Assembly: GCA_001769125.1 (NCBI GenBank)
Contig: MEOG01000019.1
Location: 1-46,350 of the forward strand
Length of the DNA: 46,350 nucleotides
Direction: 5' to 3'
Source of the DNA: Bacteroidetes bacterium GWF2_35_48
GTDB taxonomy: Bacteria; Bacteroidota; Bacteroidia; Bacteroidales; GWF2-35-48
Position numbers and translations under genes: made by a program. Below, piece by piece: positions 18,247-26,812 of this stretch. The first letter of the stretch is position 1, and the number at the start of each line of letters is the position of its first letter. The notes below the pieces were generated by a model. The model did no database searches. It was not told the origin of the DNA and saw nothing but the letters and a program-made list of their open reading frames with translations.

Positions 18247-18726
18247 CTATTTCCCTCGCACCTTAAAATCAAACTCAATATTCAATTCGCCATCTCCTTT
18301 TTTGTCCCAGATGCGGCTTTTCCATTTGTAAATACCTCCTTTTGCCATGGGTGGTCTAATGCCGATAGTCATGCTGAATTTGTCTTTTATATCTTGAGGG
18401 GTGATACCGCTCACATCGTAATAGGAATATAAATCTTTATAACTTACAATCGGATTATTTTTTTCATCTGTAACCTGAACAAAGCAACCAATAAAAACAA
18501 CTTCATTGATTTTTGTAAAACCATCAAGTCCTTCAATATTTATTATAAGCTCTTTGTCCATTTCAACTTTATTGTTTTTGAGGGTATCCTTATTTAGTTT
18601 CAGAACAATGTTATTATATGTAAGAATTTTCTTATCCGTTTTAATTCCTGTTGGATTTTCTTTTTCCTGACACGACCATACAAAAATCAGGGATAAAATA
18701 ATAATTGGAATGAAGAAATTTTTCAT
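18247..18726 (-). CDS. Small lipoprotein, function unknown
   Basis: A 159-residue protein with a lipoprotein signal peptide (MKNFFIPIIILSLIFVWSC, Cys19 lipidated). I do not recognise the family. The mature part is mostly beta-like, with the closing segment GGIYKWKSRIWDKKGDGELNIEFDFKV looking like an Ig-type strand pattern. It is probably anchored in the outer or inner membrane facing the periplasm. It is convergent with the pseudouridine synthase gene and lies 270 bp downstream of purS on the same strand, with repeat copy B in between, so it is probably transcribed separately. Confidence 0.65.
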   Translation of the reverse strand: MKNFFIPIIILSLIFVWSCQEKENPTGIKTDKKILTYNNIVLKLNKDTLKNNKVEMDKELIINIEGLDGFTKINEVVFIGCFVQVTDEKNNPIVSYKDLYSYYDVSGITPQDIKDKFSMTIGIRPPMAKGGIYKWKSRIWDKKGDGELNIEFDFKVRGK

Positions 18727-18844
18727 TTTTTTTATTTTAAATTTTCAAACAAATACATAGGCTATTTTAGCCTTTTATTAAAGATTGTTGAAATAAGTAT
18801 TGTTTCTGAAGCATTTTGTTGGTCTTATTAAGTGACTGCTCAAA

Positions 18845-18996
18845 AAGTATGTGTTTAGTTCAGAATGTTCGAGTTCAAGGTAATACATTGAGCTTGCCGA
18901 AATGCTTTCGAAATAATAAAAATCAAGAGTTTACTTATGTAAATGACTGGTTTTTATTATAAGTATAACGCAGAAATCGGACATTCGGGACAAACA
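18845..18996. repeat. Dispersed intergenic repeat, copy B
   Basis: This matches copy A (106-257) over about 150 bp and, like it, ends at a stop codon, here that of purS (18997-18999). It includes the CATT-GAGCTTGCCGA-AATG mini-hairpin at 18886-18904, a relative in inverse orientation of the conserved-loop stem-loops. A separate small hairpin, GGCTA-TTT-TAGCC, lies at 18760-18772 in the same gap. Confidence 0.8.
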
Positions 18997-19242
18997 TTAC
19001 TTGAAGACGATTTCATAATCTTCCATTATCGGATTCGAAAGCATTTTATCACATACATTTTCAAGTATTTTTCGAGCATCTTCCTGATTTTCCGCTTCTA
19101 TTTCCAAAGTGATATGTTTTCCTATGCGCACATGCGATACTGTAGGGTAACCTGTTCTTTGCATGGTAGAAGTAACAGCTTTGCCCTGTGGGTCTAAAAG
19201 CGCTTTCAGGGGCATGACATTTATTTCAGCAAGAAATTTCAT
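18997..19242 (-). CDS. purS: Phosphoribosylformylglycinamidine synthase subunit PurS
   Basis: An 81-residue PurS. With PurL and PurQ it forms the FGAM synthase of de novo purine synthesis and helps transfer ammonia between glutaminase and synthetase subunits. Features seen are KFLAEINVMPLKALLDPQGKAV, then VSHVRIGKHITLEIE and the C-terminal ENVCDKMLSNPIMEDYEIV, all characteristic of the family. It begins 10 bp after pssA on the same strand and probably shares its transcript. No purL or purQ is nearby. Confidence 0.9.
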   Translation of the reverse strand: MKFLAEINVMPLKALLDPQGKAVTSTMQRTGYPTVSHVRIGKHITLEIEAENQEDARKILENVCDKMLSNPIMEDYEIVFK

Positions 19243-19252
19243 AAAACGAATG

Positions 19253-19996
19253 TTAAAATTTATAAATCCAGTTGTTTACTGCTGATAATAAGATGAAAAG
19301 AACAATAATCAGCGGTATGGCAACATATTGCAATAATACTATTAAAAAAACAGAAATGAAAATAAAAATATAACGTAATTTATTTTTAGAGAAACCGGCA
19401 CTTTTGAATTTGAGTGAAAACATAGGAAATTCAGCCACCAGCATAAGGCTCAGGAATAATGAACTTATTATTAGAAACCATGGATTTAGAATAATTCCGT
19501 TGAAAAAAGCATTTTCTCCCATCCCGGAAATTAGGGGTAGGGAACCAAGAAAAATAGCATTGGCTGGTGTTGGTAATCCTACAAAAGATTCTGTTTGTCT
19601 TTCGTCAATATTAAATTTTGCCAGCCGTAAACCTGAAAAGACTGCAATAATAAAGGGGAAAAGTAACACGAGTATCGCTTTAATACTTAGGTCAAATGAA
19701 AATTGATATATTCCCAGACTTTGCTTAAGAAGTATGTATACAATAACAGAAGGCAATACCCCAAAACTTACCATATCTGCAAGTGAATCTAATTCTTTTC
19801 CCATTGGGGAATAGGCTTTAAGCAGACGCGCAGCAAAGCCATCGCAAAAATCGAAAACTGCTGCAATTCCTATCATTGCTGAGGCCAGCATCAAATGTCC
19901 TTCAAAAGCGAGCAATATACCAATACAGCCCGAAAAAAGATTTAAAGATGTAATTGTATTCGGAACGTGCCGTATGATACCTTTTCTGTTTTCCAA
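19253..19996 (-). CDS. pssA: CDP-diacylglycerol-serine O-phosphatidyltransferase
   Basis: A 247-residue integral membrane enzyme that makes phosphatidylserine from CDP-diacylglycerol and serine, the precursor of phosphatidylethanolamine. The CDP-alcohol phosphatidyltransferase signature D-G-x2-A-R-x8-G-x3-D-x3-D is complete (D52, G53, A56, R57, G66, D70, D74). About seven to eight hydrophobic segments follow. The start codon is TTG (19994-19996): an in-frame stop lies just upstream and no suitable ATG is available, while the N-terminus IIRHVPNTITSLNLFSG is typical of the family. purS follows after 10 bp. Confidence 0.93.
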   Translation of the reverse strand: MENRKGIIRHVPNTITSLNLFSGCIGILLAFEGHLMLASAMIGIAAVFDFCDGFAARLLKAYSPMGKELDSLADMVSFGVLPSVIVYILLKQSLGIYQFSFDLSIKAILVLLFPFIIAVFSGLRLAKFNIDERQTESFVGLPTPANAIFLGSLPLISGMGENAFFNGIILNPWFLIISSLFLSLMLVAEFPMFSLKFKSAGFSKNKLRYIFIFISVFLIVLLQYVAIPLIIVLFILLSAVNNWIYKF

Positions 19997-20027
19997 TTTT
20001 TTTTGACTTTAAATGAAATAATTTTGA

Positions 20028-20035
20028 CAAAAATA
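20028..20035 (-). promoter_or_regulatory. Possible -7 box for pssA-purS
   Basis: On the minus strand this reads TATTTTTG, matching TAnnTTTG about 32 bp before the TTG start. No -33 element is seen at normal spacing. Confidence 0.3.
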
Positions 20036-20087
20036 AGTTATTTTTTGTAGTTTAGTAAAATTTTTAAGAAGGATTAAAATTGATATA

Positions 20088-21290
20088 ATGATAAGTGCCT
20101 CTAAAAAGTATAATATTCGTAATATTTTTACACGTAAGGAATGTTGCAGCAGCATACAGACTACAGTTAATTCTGGCGCTTCCTATCCATGCAAGACAGG
20201 CCTCCCAATTTTGAAAAAACTTTCATCTTTTATCTTTTTATCTTTTATCTTTTCATCTTTTATCTTTTCATCTTTCCTGAATGCGCAGGTAAAATACAGC
20301 AATGAATTTCTTTCTATTGGAGTTGGAGCAAGAGCTTTTGGTATGTCTCATTCTATTGTTGCGCTATCTGATGATATTACCTCCACTTACTGGAATCCTG
20401 CCGGTCTTGTTCTTATTCCCAATAATCTTCAGATTGGACTTATGCACTCAGAGTACTTTGCAGGCATTGCTAAGTATGATTATGTTGCCGGAGCTTTTAA
20501 AATTAACGAGCAGAGTTCTTTTGGCGTTTCCGGAATTCGTTTCGGAGTAGATGATATTCCAAATACCCTTGAGCTTATAGATAAAGACGGAAATATTCGC
20601 TACGACCGCATTAAATCATTTTCTGTTGCTGATTACGGATTTTTGTTTTCGTATGCAAGAAAAGCTCCTATTGAAGGACTTCGGTATGGAGGAAATGTGA
20701 AAATTATCCGAAGAATAGCCGGAGATTTCGCTTCTGCCTGGGGCTTTGGCATTGACGCTTCTGCACAGTATGATTATGGTAAATGGAAATTCGGAGTGCT
20801 GGCACGCGATGTTACGTCAACATTTAATGTGTGGAGCTTTAATACAGAAGAACTTGTAGAAGCTTTTACCATGACAGGAAACGAGATTCCAGAAAACTCT
20901 TTAGAAATTACTTTACCGAAATTAATTATGGGAGCCGCAAGATCCTTTGACATAACAGAACAAATTGAAATTGCTGCTGAAATTGATCTCGACTGGACGT
21001 TCGACGGGAAAAGAAATGTTCTTGTAAAAAGCGACCCTGTTTCTATTGATCCGCATCTCGGTTTTGAGGCAAATTATAAGAAAATTGTTTTCTTACGTGG
21101 AGGCATTGGAAATTTTCAACTTATAAAAAATTATAACAATAAAAACGATTTCAGCCTGCAACCAAACATTGGCGTTGGCTTCAAGTGGAAAAACTTCGCT
21201 CTTGATTACGCCTTTGCTAACCTAGGAGGTGTGTCTATTGCTCCTTATTCAAATATCATTTCCCTCAAATATGCTATTGATAAAAAATAG
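20088..21290 (+). CDS. PorV/PorQ-like outer-membrane protein (T9SS-associated)
   Basis: A beta-barrel protein of the PorV/PorQ family, the outer-membrane proteins that shuttle T9SS cargo to the PorU sortase complex. The diagnostic N-terminal part is FLSIGVGARAFGMSHSIVALSDDITSTYWNPAGL, and the C-terminus ends in an amphipathic strand (NIISLKYAIDKK). The next gene encodes a PorU-type sortase, which fits. The start is uncertain. From the ATG at 20088 there are 41 residues that do not look like a signal. A TTG at 20211 begins LKKLSSFIFLSF... with a normal signal peptide ending NAQ, and I consider it likelier. Part of that signal peptide is a 15-bp tandem repeat. The specific choice between PorV and PorQ is open. 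Confidence 0.75.
   Translation: MISASKKYNIRNIFTRKECCSSIQTTVNSGASYPCKTGLPILKKLSSFIFLSFIFSSFIFSSFLNAQVKYSNEFLSIGVGARAFGMSHSIVALSDDITSTYWNPAGLVLIPNNLQIGLMHSEYFAGIAKYDYVAGAFKINEQSSFGVSGIRFGVDDIPNTLELIDKDGNIRYDRIKSFSVADYGFLFSYARKAPIEGLRYGGNVKIIRRIAGDFASAWGFGIDASAQYDYGKWKFGVLARDVTSTFNVWSFNTEELVEAFTMTGNEIPENSLEITLPKLIMGAARSFDITEQIEIAAEIDLDWTFDGKRNVLVKSDPVSIDPHLGFEANYKKIVFLRGGIGNFQLIKNYNNKNDFSLQPNIGVGFKWKNFALDYAFANLGGVSIAPYSNIISLKYAIDKK
20226..20276 (+). repeat. 15-bp tandem repeat encoding a signal-peptide core
   Basis: Three units of TCTTTTATCTTTTYA plus a partial one encode SFIF(L/S) repeated in frame, forming the hydrophobic core of the PorV/PorQ-like protein's signal peptide. Confidence 0.85.
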
Positions 21291-21350
21291 GGTAGGCAGG
21301 TTTATGGTATTTCTTAAAATTTTCGTATATTAGTAGCTTAAATTTTGTTC

Positions 21351-24300
21351 ATGAAATTTGTTTCTGCAATTATAGGGATAATGTTATCTGTATTGCTTTT
21401 TGCGCAGCAGCCGGGCAATGAGTGGATAAATTATTCGCAGAAATATTTCAAGTTTCCTGTTTCCAGCGATGGCGTTTACCGCATTGACAGGACAGCGCTT
21501 GTCAATGCCGAATTTCCTATAGATGAAATAAGCCCCGAAAATTTACAACTTTTTAACAGAGGTCGCGAAGTCCCGATTTACGTTTCAATGGGGCAGTTTG
21601 GAATTTTAAATTATTTAGAATTTTACGGAAAAAAAAATACCGGCTGGCTCGATTCTGTGCTGTATGATAATTTTAATCATCATCTGAATAAAAATTACAG
21701 CATGATTAATGATACTAATTTTTATTTTATTACATCGAATTCTTCAACAAATAATCTTCGTTACGTTTCAGAAACAGATGTTAATTTTGCCGGATATATT
21801 CCTTCCCCATACTGCATTAAAACGGTTCGTTACGATTATACTTCTGCTTTTTATTCTCCCGAAGAAAGCCCTTTTTTTTCTGCGGCTGAGGGTTGGTTTC
21901 ATCCTGCAATAGATTTAACTAGCCCCACGCTTTCCAAAACAATTGCTACTCCTTTTGCTTATTCCTCAGGGTCGGATGCATCAGTCTCATTTGGCTTCGC
22001 TGCAATATCAAATGCATTGATTAATGAAACAATACAGGGAAACTATAATCACCATGTACGCGTGCAATTTTTGAATATTGATTTCGATACTTCGTTTATT
22101 GGCAGAACCATGATTAGCAAAGCATATTCCGATATTCCTTCTGTATCTCTTGCTCCAGATAACGTTTTTACATTTTCAATCATAGATAACCCTGGTATTG
22201 CTTCAGACATGAATGCGCTCTCTTATGTTCAGGTCGTCTATCCGCATACCTATGATTTTGAAAATGCAAATTCTTTTAGTTTTACAATTCCCGCAGGGAA
22301 TAATTCTAAAACTTATTTACAGATTTCAAATTTTAATGCAGGCTCAAGCTCTCCTGTACTCTACGATTTAACGAATAATAAAAGAATAACTGTTAGCTTA
22401 GAATCGGGTTTTTATCATGCGCTGATTCCTGATGATACGATGGAACGAAATTGTATTCTTGTTGCCGAAGCCGAATCTGTTTCTTCATCTGTTATAAAGC
22501 CGGTTTCTGCATCGCATTATTTTACAAATTATCTTGAAGGAAATAAAAATTCAGATTATATAATTGTTACACATCCTTCTTTACTGAGCGTTGGCGAGCA
22601 ATACAAAATTCATCGCAATACAACAGGATTTAATGCCATGCTTGCAAATATTGAAGAGTTGTACGATCAGTTCGCTTACGGCATTCCGAAACATCCTCTT
22701 GGTATCCGGAATTTTATCAGGGCTGCAATTCAGCAATGGGATTCTGTCCCCCAATATTTATTGCTTGCAGGGAAATCTATTCACGCAAAAACTTACAGGC
22801 AAAATACCGCTGCTTATGATATGTGCCTGGTTCCCTCTATGGGAAATCTTTCCAGCGATGCATTACTTACAGCTAAAATTACAACATCAAATTATATTCC
22901 CGCTCTTGCTACAGGAAGAATAAGTGCTCAAACACCGGCACAATTAAGCAGCTATCTGAAAAAGGTTCAGGAATACGAATTGAACCAGACACACGATTGT
23001 ACGCCTGTTGAATGGATGAAAAATGTACTTCATTTCGGAGGAGGATACAATGTCAGCGAACAAAATGCTTTTATGACCTATCTCAATTCTTATAAAAATA
23101 TTATTGAAGATACCTTGTTCGGAGGCTCTGTCAGTTCTTTTTTCAAAACCAGTTCCATGCCCATTCAGATTACCCAGTCAGACACAATTCGGAATCTTAT
23201 TAATACAGGAGTCTCGTTGCTGACTTTTTTCGGTCATGCTTCTGCTAATGGTTTTGATCTGAGTATAGACGAACCTGAATTTTATAACAACAAAGGGAAG
23301 TATCCATTTCTGCTTGCAAATTCATGTTTTGCGGGCGATATTCATCAGACAACTTCAACGAGTATGAGCGAGCGCTGGGTACTTATTGAAGACAAAGGTG
23401 TAATTGCTTATCTGGCTTCGGTAGGTCCCGGTTATACTTCTTCTTTGCACGGTTTTTCAACACACTTTTATAATCAAATCGGACGGTATAATTACGGAAA
23501 GCCCGTTGGTATTTCAATACAGCAAACTATGCAAAATTTTATGGGAACTTCATCGGATAGTTACGTAATTATTACTTGTCTTGATTTTACGCTTCACGGC
23601 GATCCGGCGATAAAAATTAATTATCAGCCAAAACCCGATCTGTTAGTGCATCCCGCGGGAATAACTTTTTTTCCGGAGCCCATTAACACAGAAACAGATT
23701 CTTTTGAAGTCCGCATCGTTATTACGAATGCAGGAATGGCAACCAATCAGCTTTACAGGGTTGATGTTACGCGCATTTTTCCCGATGGACTCGCAACAGA
23801 AACCATTAACAGGTTTGTTTATGCCAATCATTATCACGATACTATTGTTGTGAAATTCCCTATTGACCTTATAAATGGATTGGGTCTGAATAAATTCAAA
23901 GTTGTTGTTGATGCCAATGGATCTGTTGTTGAAATTTGTGAGGACAATAACATCACGTTCAGGGATATTCTTATTTATTCCAGCGATATTGTTCCCGTGT
24001 GGCCTTATAAATATGCCATTTATCCCAATAATAATGTTATTCTGAAAGCTTCTACAGGCTATCCTTTTATTGGGAATGATAATTATATTTTTGAAATTGA
24101 TACCTGCGATGCATTTAATTCACCCTTGTTCCAATATACGAGTGTTGTGCAAAGCGGAGGTGTAATAAGCTGGCAGGTGCCGTTTTCTTTAACGGACAGT
24201 ACTGTTTATTATTGGAAGGTTGCAAGAGCTAGTTCGTCTAACTGGAAAGAAAGTTCTTTTATTTACATTCCCGGAAAAACAGGTTGGTCTCAGGCGCATC

Positions 24301-26321
24301 ATTTTCAATTTAAAAATGATTTTTATAACTGGATTGAATACGACAAGTTCAACCGCAGATTTAATTATATTGCAACACCTTTGGACTTAACGTGTCATAA
24401 TAAGGGAGGGGCTGATTCTGATTTTGAATTTTTATCTATCCAATGGCGCATCAACGGAAATCTGGGTAATGGCATGGGAGGTGCTTCCAGTTGTGGGATG
24501 TCACACGCTATTCTTGTTTCTGTGATAGATTCTTTTACGGTTCGCAGTTGGTATTCCGATCGTCAGAATTTTGGACAGTTTAATTATCAGCTTTGCCCCG
24601 AAAGAAGTAGCCCTGATGAATATTTTTGTTTTTATTCCAATGATGCCGCAAGCTTAAATAATATGGCAAATATGCTGCAATCGGTACCGAATGGAAATTA
24701 TATTCTTGTCTATTCTTTCATTCACGGGCACATGTCGAACTGGACCGAAAATGCGTTTACTACCATCGAATCGCTGAACGGAACAAATATTCGTTCGGTT
24801 CCCGACAATTATCCTTTTATATTCTTCTGCCAGAAAGGAAATCCGAGTTCTGCGAAATTGAAAGTAGGAACAAATCCCACGGATACGATAACGCTGTTTG
24901 CCGACCTGTCAAAGAGTTTTCCTTATGGAGATATTACATCAGAGCTTATTGGTCCTTCGGCGCAATGGAATGAATTGCACTGGAAAAGTTTTTTTGAAAA
25001 TCCTACACTTCAGGATAGTGTCAGTTTGAAATTAATAGGTGTTTCGCATACGGGAAATACTACTGATTTGTTAACGCTGAGTCCGGATATAACGGATATT
25101 AATAATTTATCCGAATACACCGGAACGGGAATTTATCCTTATCTGAAGTTCAAAATATTTTCAAAAAATGATTCGCTTCGTGTGCCCGCACAATTAAAAA
25201 AGTGGCAGATAATGCACGGGGGAGTTCCTGAAACTGCTGTGAACCCGCAGAAAGGTTATTATTTTTTCAAAGATACCGTGAATCAGGGAGAGAATATTTC
25301 CTTTTCTGTAGCGTATGAAAACATCAGCCAGTACAATATGGACAGCCTGCTTCTCAATTATTGGGTAATGGATAAAAACAATAACAGGCACTACAATGTA
25401 ATGAAGCGTTTGCGCCCTCATCCCGCCGGTGATGTGATAAGAGACACTGTATCGTTTTCAACGCTGCAATTACCCGGGCTTAACAGCTTGTGGGTTGAGG
25501 CAAATCCTGTGAATCCCGCAACAGGAAATTACGACCAGTTAGAGCAGTATCATTTTAACAATATCGCGCAGCGCTTTTTTTATGTTGAAAGCGATAAATA
25601 CAATCCATTGTTAGATGTTACGTTTGATGGCATACATATTTTAGATGGCGATATTGTTTCAGCAAAACCCGAAATTGTTGTTCAGCTTAAAGATGAAAAT
25701 AAATATTTCGCTTTAGACGACACGTCTCTTTTTGCAGTATTTCTTACCTCGGTTGAAACGGGTTCAGAAAAACGTGTGTATTTTACAGAAAACGGCGAAG
25801 AAAATATGAAGTGGATTCCTGCGCAATTGCCGAATAACAGCTTCCGTATTCATTACAATCCTGTGTTTCCAAAAGATGGGAAATACCAGCTTCGCGTGCA
25901 GGCAAAAGATAAATCCAATAATGAATCGGGCGACAATGATTATTTTGTAAATTTTGAAGTAGTGAACAAATCAACTATCACTGAAATTTTCAATTATCCG
26001 AATCCTTTTTCTACTGCTACAAAATTTGTGTTTGAACTTACAGGTTCCGAAATTCCTACTGATTTCAGAATTCAGATTTTAACAGTTACAGGAAAGCTTG
26101 TGAAAACAATATCCCTTGCAGAGTTGGGGAATATTCACATAGGAAGAAATATTACAGATTATGCCTGGGATGGCACCGACGATTTTGGCGACAAACTTGC
26201 AAACGGCGTATATTTTTATCATGTCATTACTTCAATAAACGGTCAATCAATTGAGAAGCGAACCACTGCCGGAGACAAATATTTCAAACACGGTTTTGGG
26301 AAATTGTATATTATGAGATAA
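21351..26321 (+). CDS. C25-family (gingipain-like) T9SS sortase, PorU/PorU2-like
   Basis: A 1656-residue secreted protein with a signal peptide (MKFVSAIIGIMLSVLLFAQQ). The N-terminal domain (NYSQKYFKFPVSSDGVYRID) is the type seen in PorU proteins. The C25 peptidase domain lies at about 400-760 with the catalytic pair H629 (TFFGHASANG) and C659 (LLANSCFAGD). Long Ig-like and beta regions follow, and the C-terminus is an FlgD-like beta domain (NYPNPFSTATKFVFEL ... YAWDGTDDFGDKLANGVYFYHV). PorU removes the C-terminal signal from T9SS cargo and attaches cargo to the cell surface. The length is closer to the larger PorU2 type than to canonical PorU. A protease role cannot be excluded. The start is the ATG at 21351 rather than a TTG 6 nt upstream. 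The PorV/PorQ-like gene lies immediately upstream. Confidence 0.8.
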   Translation: MKFVSAIIGIMLSVLLFAQQPGNEWINYSQKYFKFPVSSDGVYRIDRTALVNAEFPIDEISPENLQLFNRGREVPIYVSMGQFGILNYLEFYGKKNTGWLDSVLYDNFNHHLNKNYSMINDTNFYFITSNSSTNNLRYVSETDVNFAGYIPSPYCIKTVRYDYTSAFYSPEESPFFSAAEGWFHPAIDLTSPTLSKTIATPFAYSSGSDASVSFGFAAISNALINETIQGNYNHHVRVQFLNIDFDTSFIGRTMISKAYSDIPSVSLAPDNVFTFSIIDNPGIASDMNALSYVQVVYPHTYDFENANSFSFTIPAGNNSKTYLQISNFNAGSSSPVLYDLTNNKRITVSLESGFYHALIPDDTMERNCILVAEAESVSSSVIKPVSASHYFTNYLEGNKNSDYIIVTHPSLLSVGEQYKIHRNTTGFNAMLANIEELYDQFAYGIPKHPLGIRNFIRAAIQQWDSVPQYLLLAGKSIHAKTYRQNTAAYDMCLVPSMGNLSSDALLTAKITTSNYIPALATGRISAQTPAQLSSYLKKVQEYELNQTHDCTPVEWMKNVLHFGGGYNVSEQNAFMTYLNSYKNIIEDTLFGGSVSSFFKTSSMPIQITQSDTIRNLINTGVSLLTFFGHASANGFDLSIDEPEFYNNKGKYPFLLANSCFAGDIHQTTSTSMSERWVLIEDKGVIAYLASVGPGYTSSLHGFSTHFYNQIGRYNYGKPVGISIQQTMQNFMGTSSDSYVIITCLDFTLHGDPAIKINYQPKPDLLVHPAGITFFPEPINTETDSFEVRIVITNAGMATNQLYRVDVTRIFPDGLATETINRFVYANHYHDTIVVKFPIDLINGLGLNKFKVVVDANGSVVEICEDNNITFRDILIYSSDIVPVWPYKYAIYPNNNVILKASTGYPFIGNDNYIFEIDTCDAFNSPLFQYTSVVQSGGVISWQVPFSLTDSTVYYWKVARASSSNWKESSFIYIPGKTGWSQAHHFQFKNDFYNWIEYDKFNRRFNYIATPLDLTCHNKGGADSDFEFLSIQWRINGNLGNGMGGASSCGMSHAILVSVIDSFTVRSWYSDRQNFGQFNYQLCPERSSPDEYFCFYSNDAASLNNMANMLQSVPNGNYILVYSFIHGHMSNWTENAFTTIESLNGTNIRSVPDNYPFIFFCQKGNPSSAKLKVGTNPTDTITLFADLSKSFPYGDITSELIGPSAQWNELHWKSFFENPTLQDSVSLKLIGVSHTGNTTDLLTLSPDITDINNLSEYTGTGIYPYLKFKIFSKNDSLRVPAQLKKWQIMHGGVPETAVNPQKGYYFFKDTVNQGENISFSVAYENISQYNMDSLLLNYWVMDKNNNRHYNVMKRLRPHPAGDVIRDTVSFSTLQLPGLNSLWVEANPVNPATGNYDQLEQYHFNNIAQRFFYVESDKYNPLLDVTFDGIHILDGDIVSAKPEIVVQLKDENKYFALDDTSLFAVFLTSVETGSEKRVYFTENGEENMKWIPAQLPNNSFRIHYNPVFPKDGKYQLRVQAKDKSNNESGDNDYFVNFEVVNKSTITEIFNYPNPFSTATKFVFELTGSEIPTDFRIQILTVTGKLVKTISLAELGNIHIGRNITDYAWDGTDDFGDKLANGVYFYHVITSINGQSIEKRTTAGDKYFKHGFGKLYIMR

Positions 26322-26576
26322 CGGTGGCTTCGACTTCGCTCAGCCACCGGAAAAGTTCCGCTCAGCCACCGAAAAAAATCCGCTCAGCCACCGGAAAAGT
26401 TCCGCTTAGCTCTGGTAAAATCTGCTCAGTTACCCGGGTATATTACGGTGGCTTCGACTCCGCTCAGCCACCGGAAAAGTTCCGCTCAGCCACCGGAAAA
26501 GTTCCGCTTAGATCTGGTAAAATCTGCTCAGTTACCCGGGTATATTACGGTGGCTGAGCGAAGTCGAAGCCACCGA
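26322..26576. repeat. Composite array of stem-loops with conserved loop
   Basis: This begins right after the sortase stop codon. Three 8-bp stems CGGTGGCT/AGCCACCG occur at 26322-26349, 26446-26473 and 26548-26575. The first two enclose TCGACTTCGCTC or TCGACTCCGCTC and the third encloses the reverse complement. Between them are 22-bp units CCGCTCAGCCACCGGAAAAG and a roughly 100-bp direct repeat with TTACCCGGGTATATTACGG. The rest of the 491-bp gap (26577-26812) holds only an AT-rich leader with a -7 box. Confidence 0.85.
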
Positions 26577-26755
26577 AAAAAATCCGCTTTTTGGCAACCA
26601 ATCATAATGCCCGCATAAATTTTTCAAAATGATTATTTTACCCCAAAGGAGTAATTAGTGCCAGCAAGAAAACTCATGTTTTTTGCTCACAATGTATAAT
26701 TTAAAAAATAATTTTCATTTTTTTATTTAAACATATTCTGTTATGTTAAAAATTG

Positions 26756-26763
26756 TATCTTTG
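26756..26763 (+). promoter_or_regulatory. Possible -7 box of the amidase gene
   Basis: TATCTTTG matches TAnnTTTG 49 bp before the ATG. The -33 region has no good TTTG. Confidence 0.4.
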
Positions 26764-26812
26764 TAATTGATGAATCTGGTTCATCCTTTTTTACCCGTTA
26801 AATTTTCTATGT

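Noticed and set aside
18760-18772. GGCTA-TTT-TAGCC hairpin as a terminator
   Set aside because: Only 5 bp of stem. The T-run follows on the plus strand where no gene ends, and it lies in the leader of a minus-strand gene.
21351-26321. Secreted gingipain-type virulence protease
   Set aside because: The N-terminal layout, the FlgD-like C-terminus and the PorV/PorQ-like neighbour fit a sortase better. The catalytic His/Cys pair alone does not distinguish the two.
26324-26557. 77-codon frame in the stem-loop array after the sortase gene
   Set aside because: It consists only of the repeated palindromes. The peptide simply repeats the unit.
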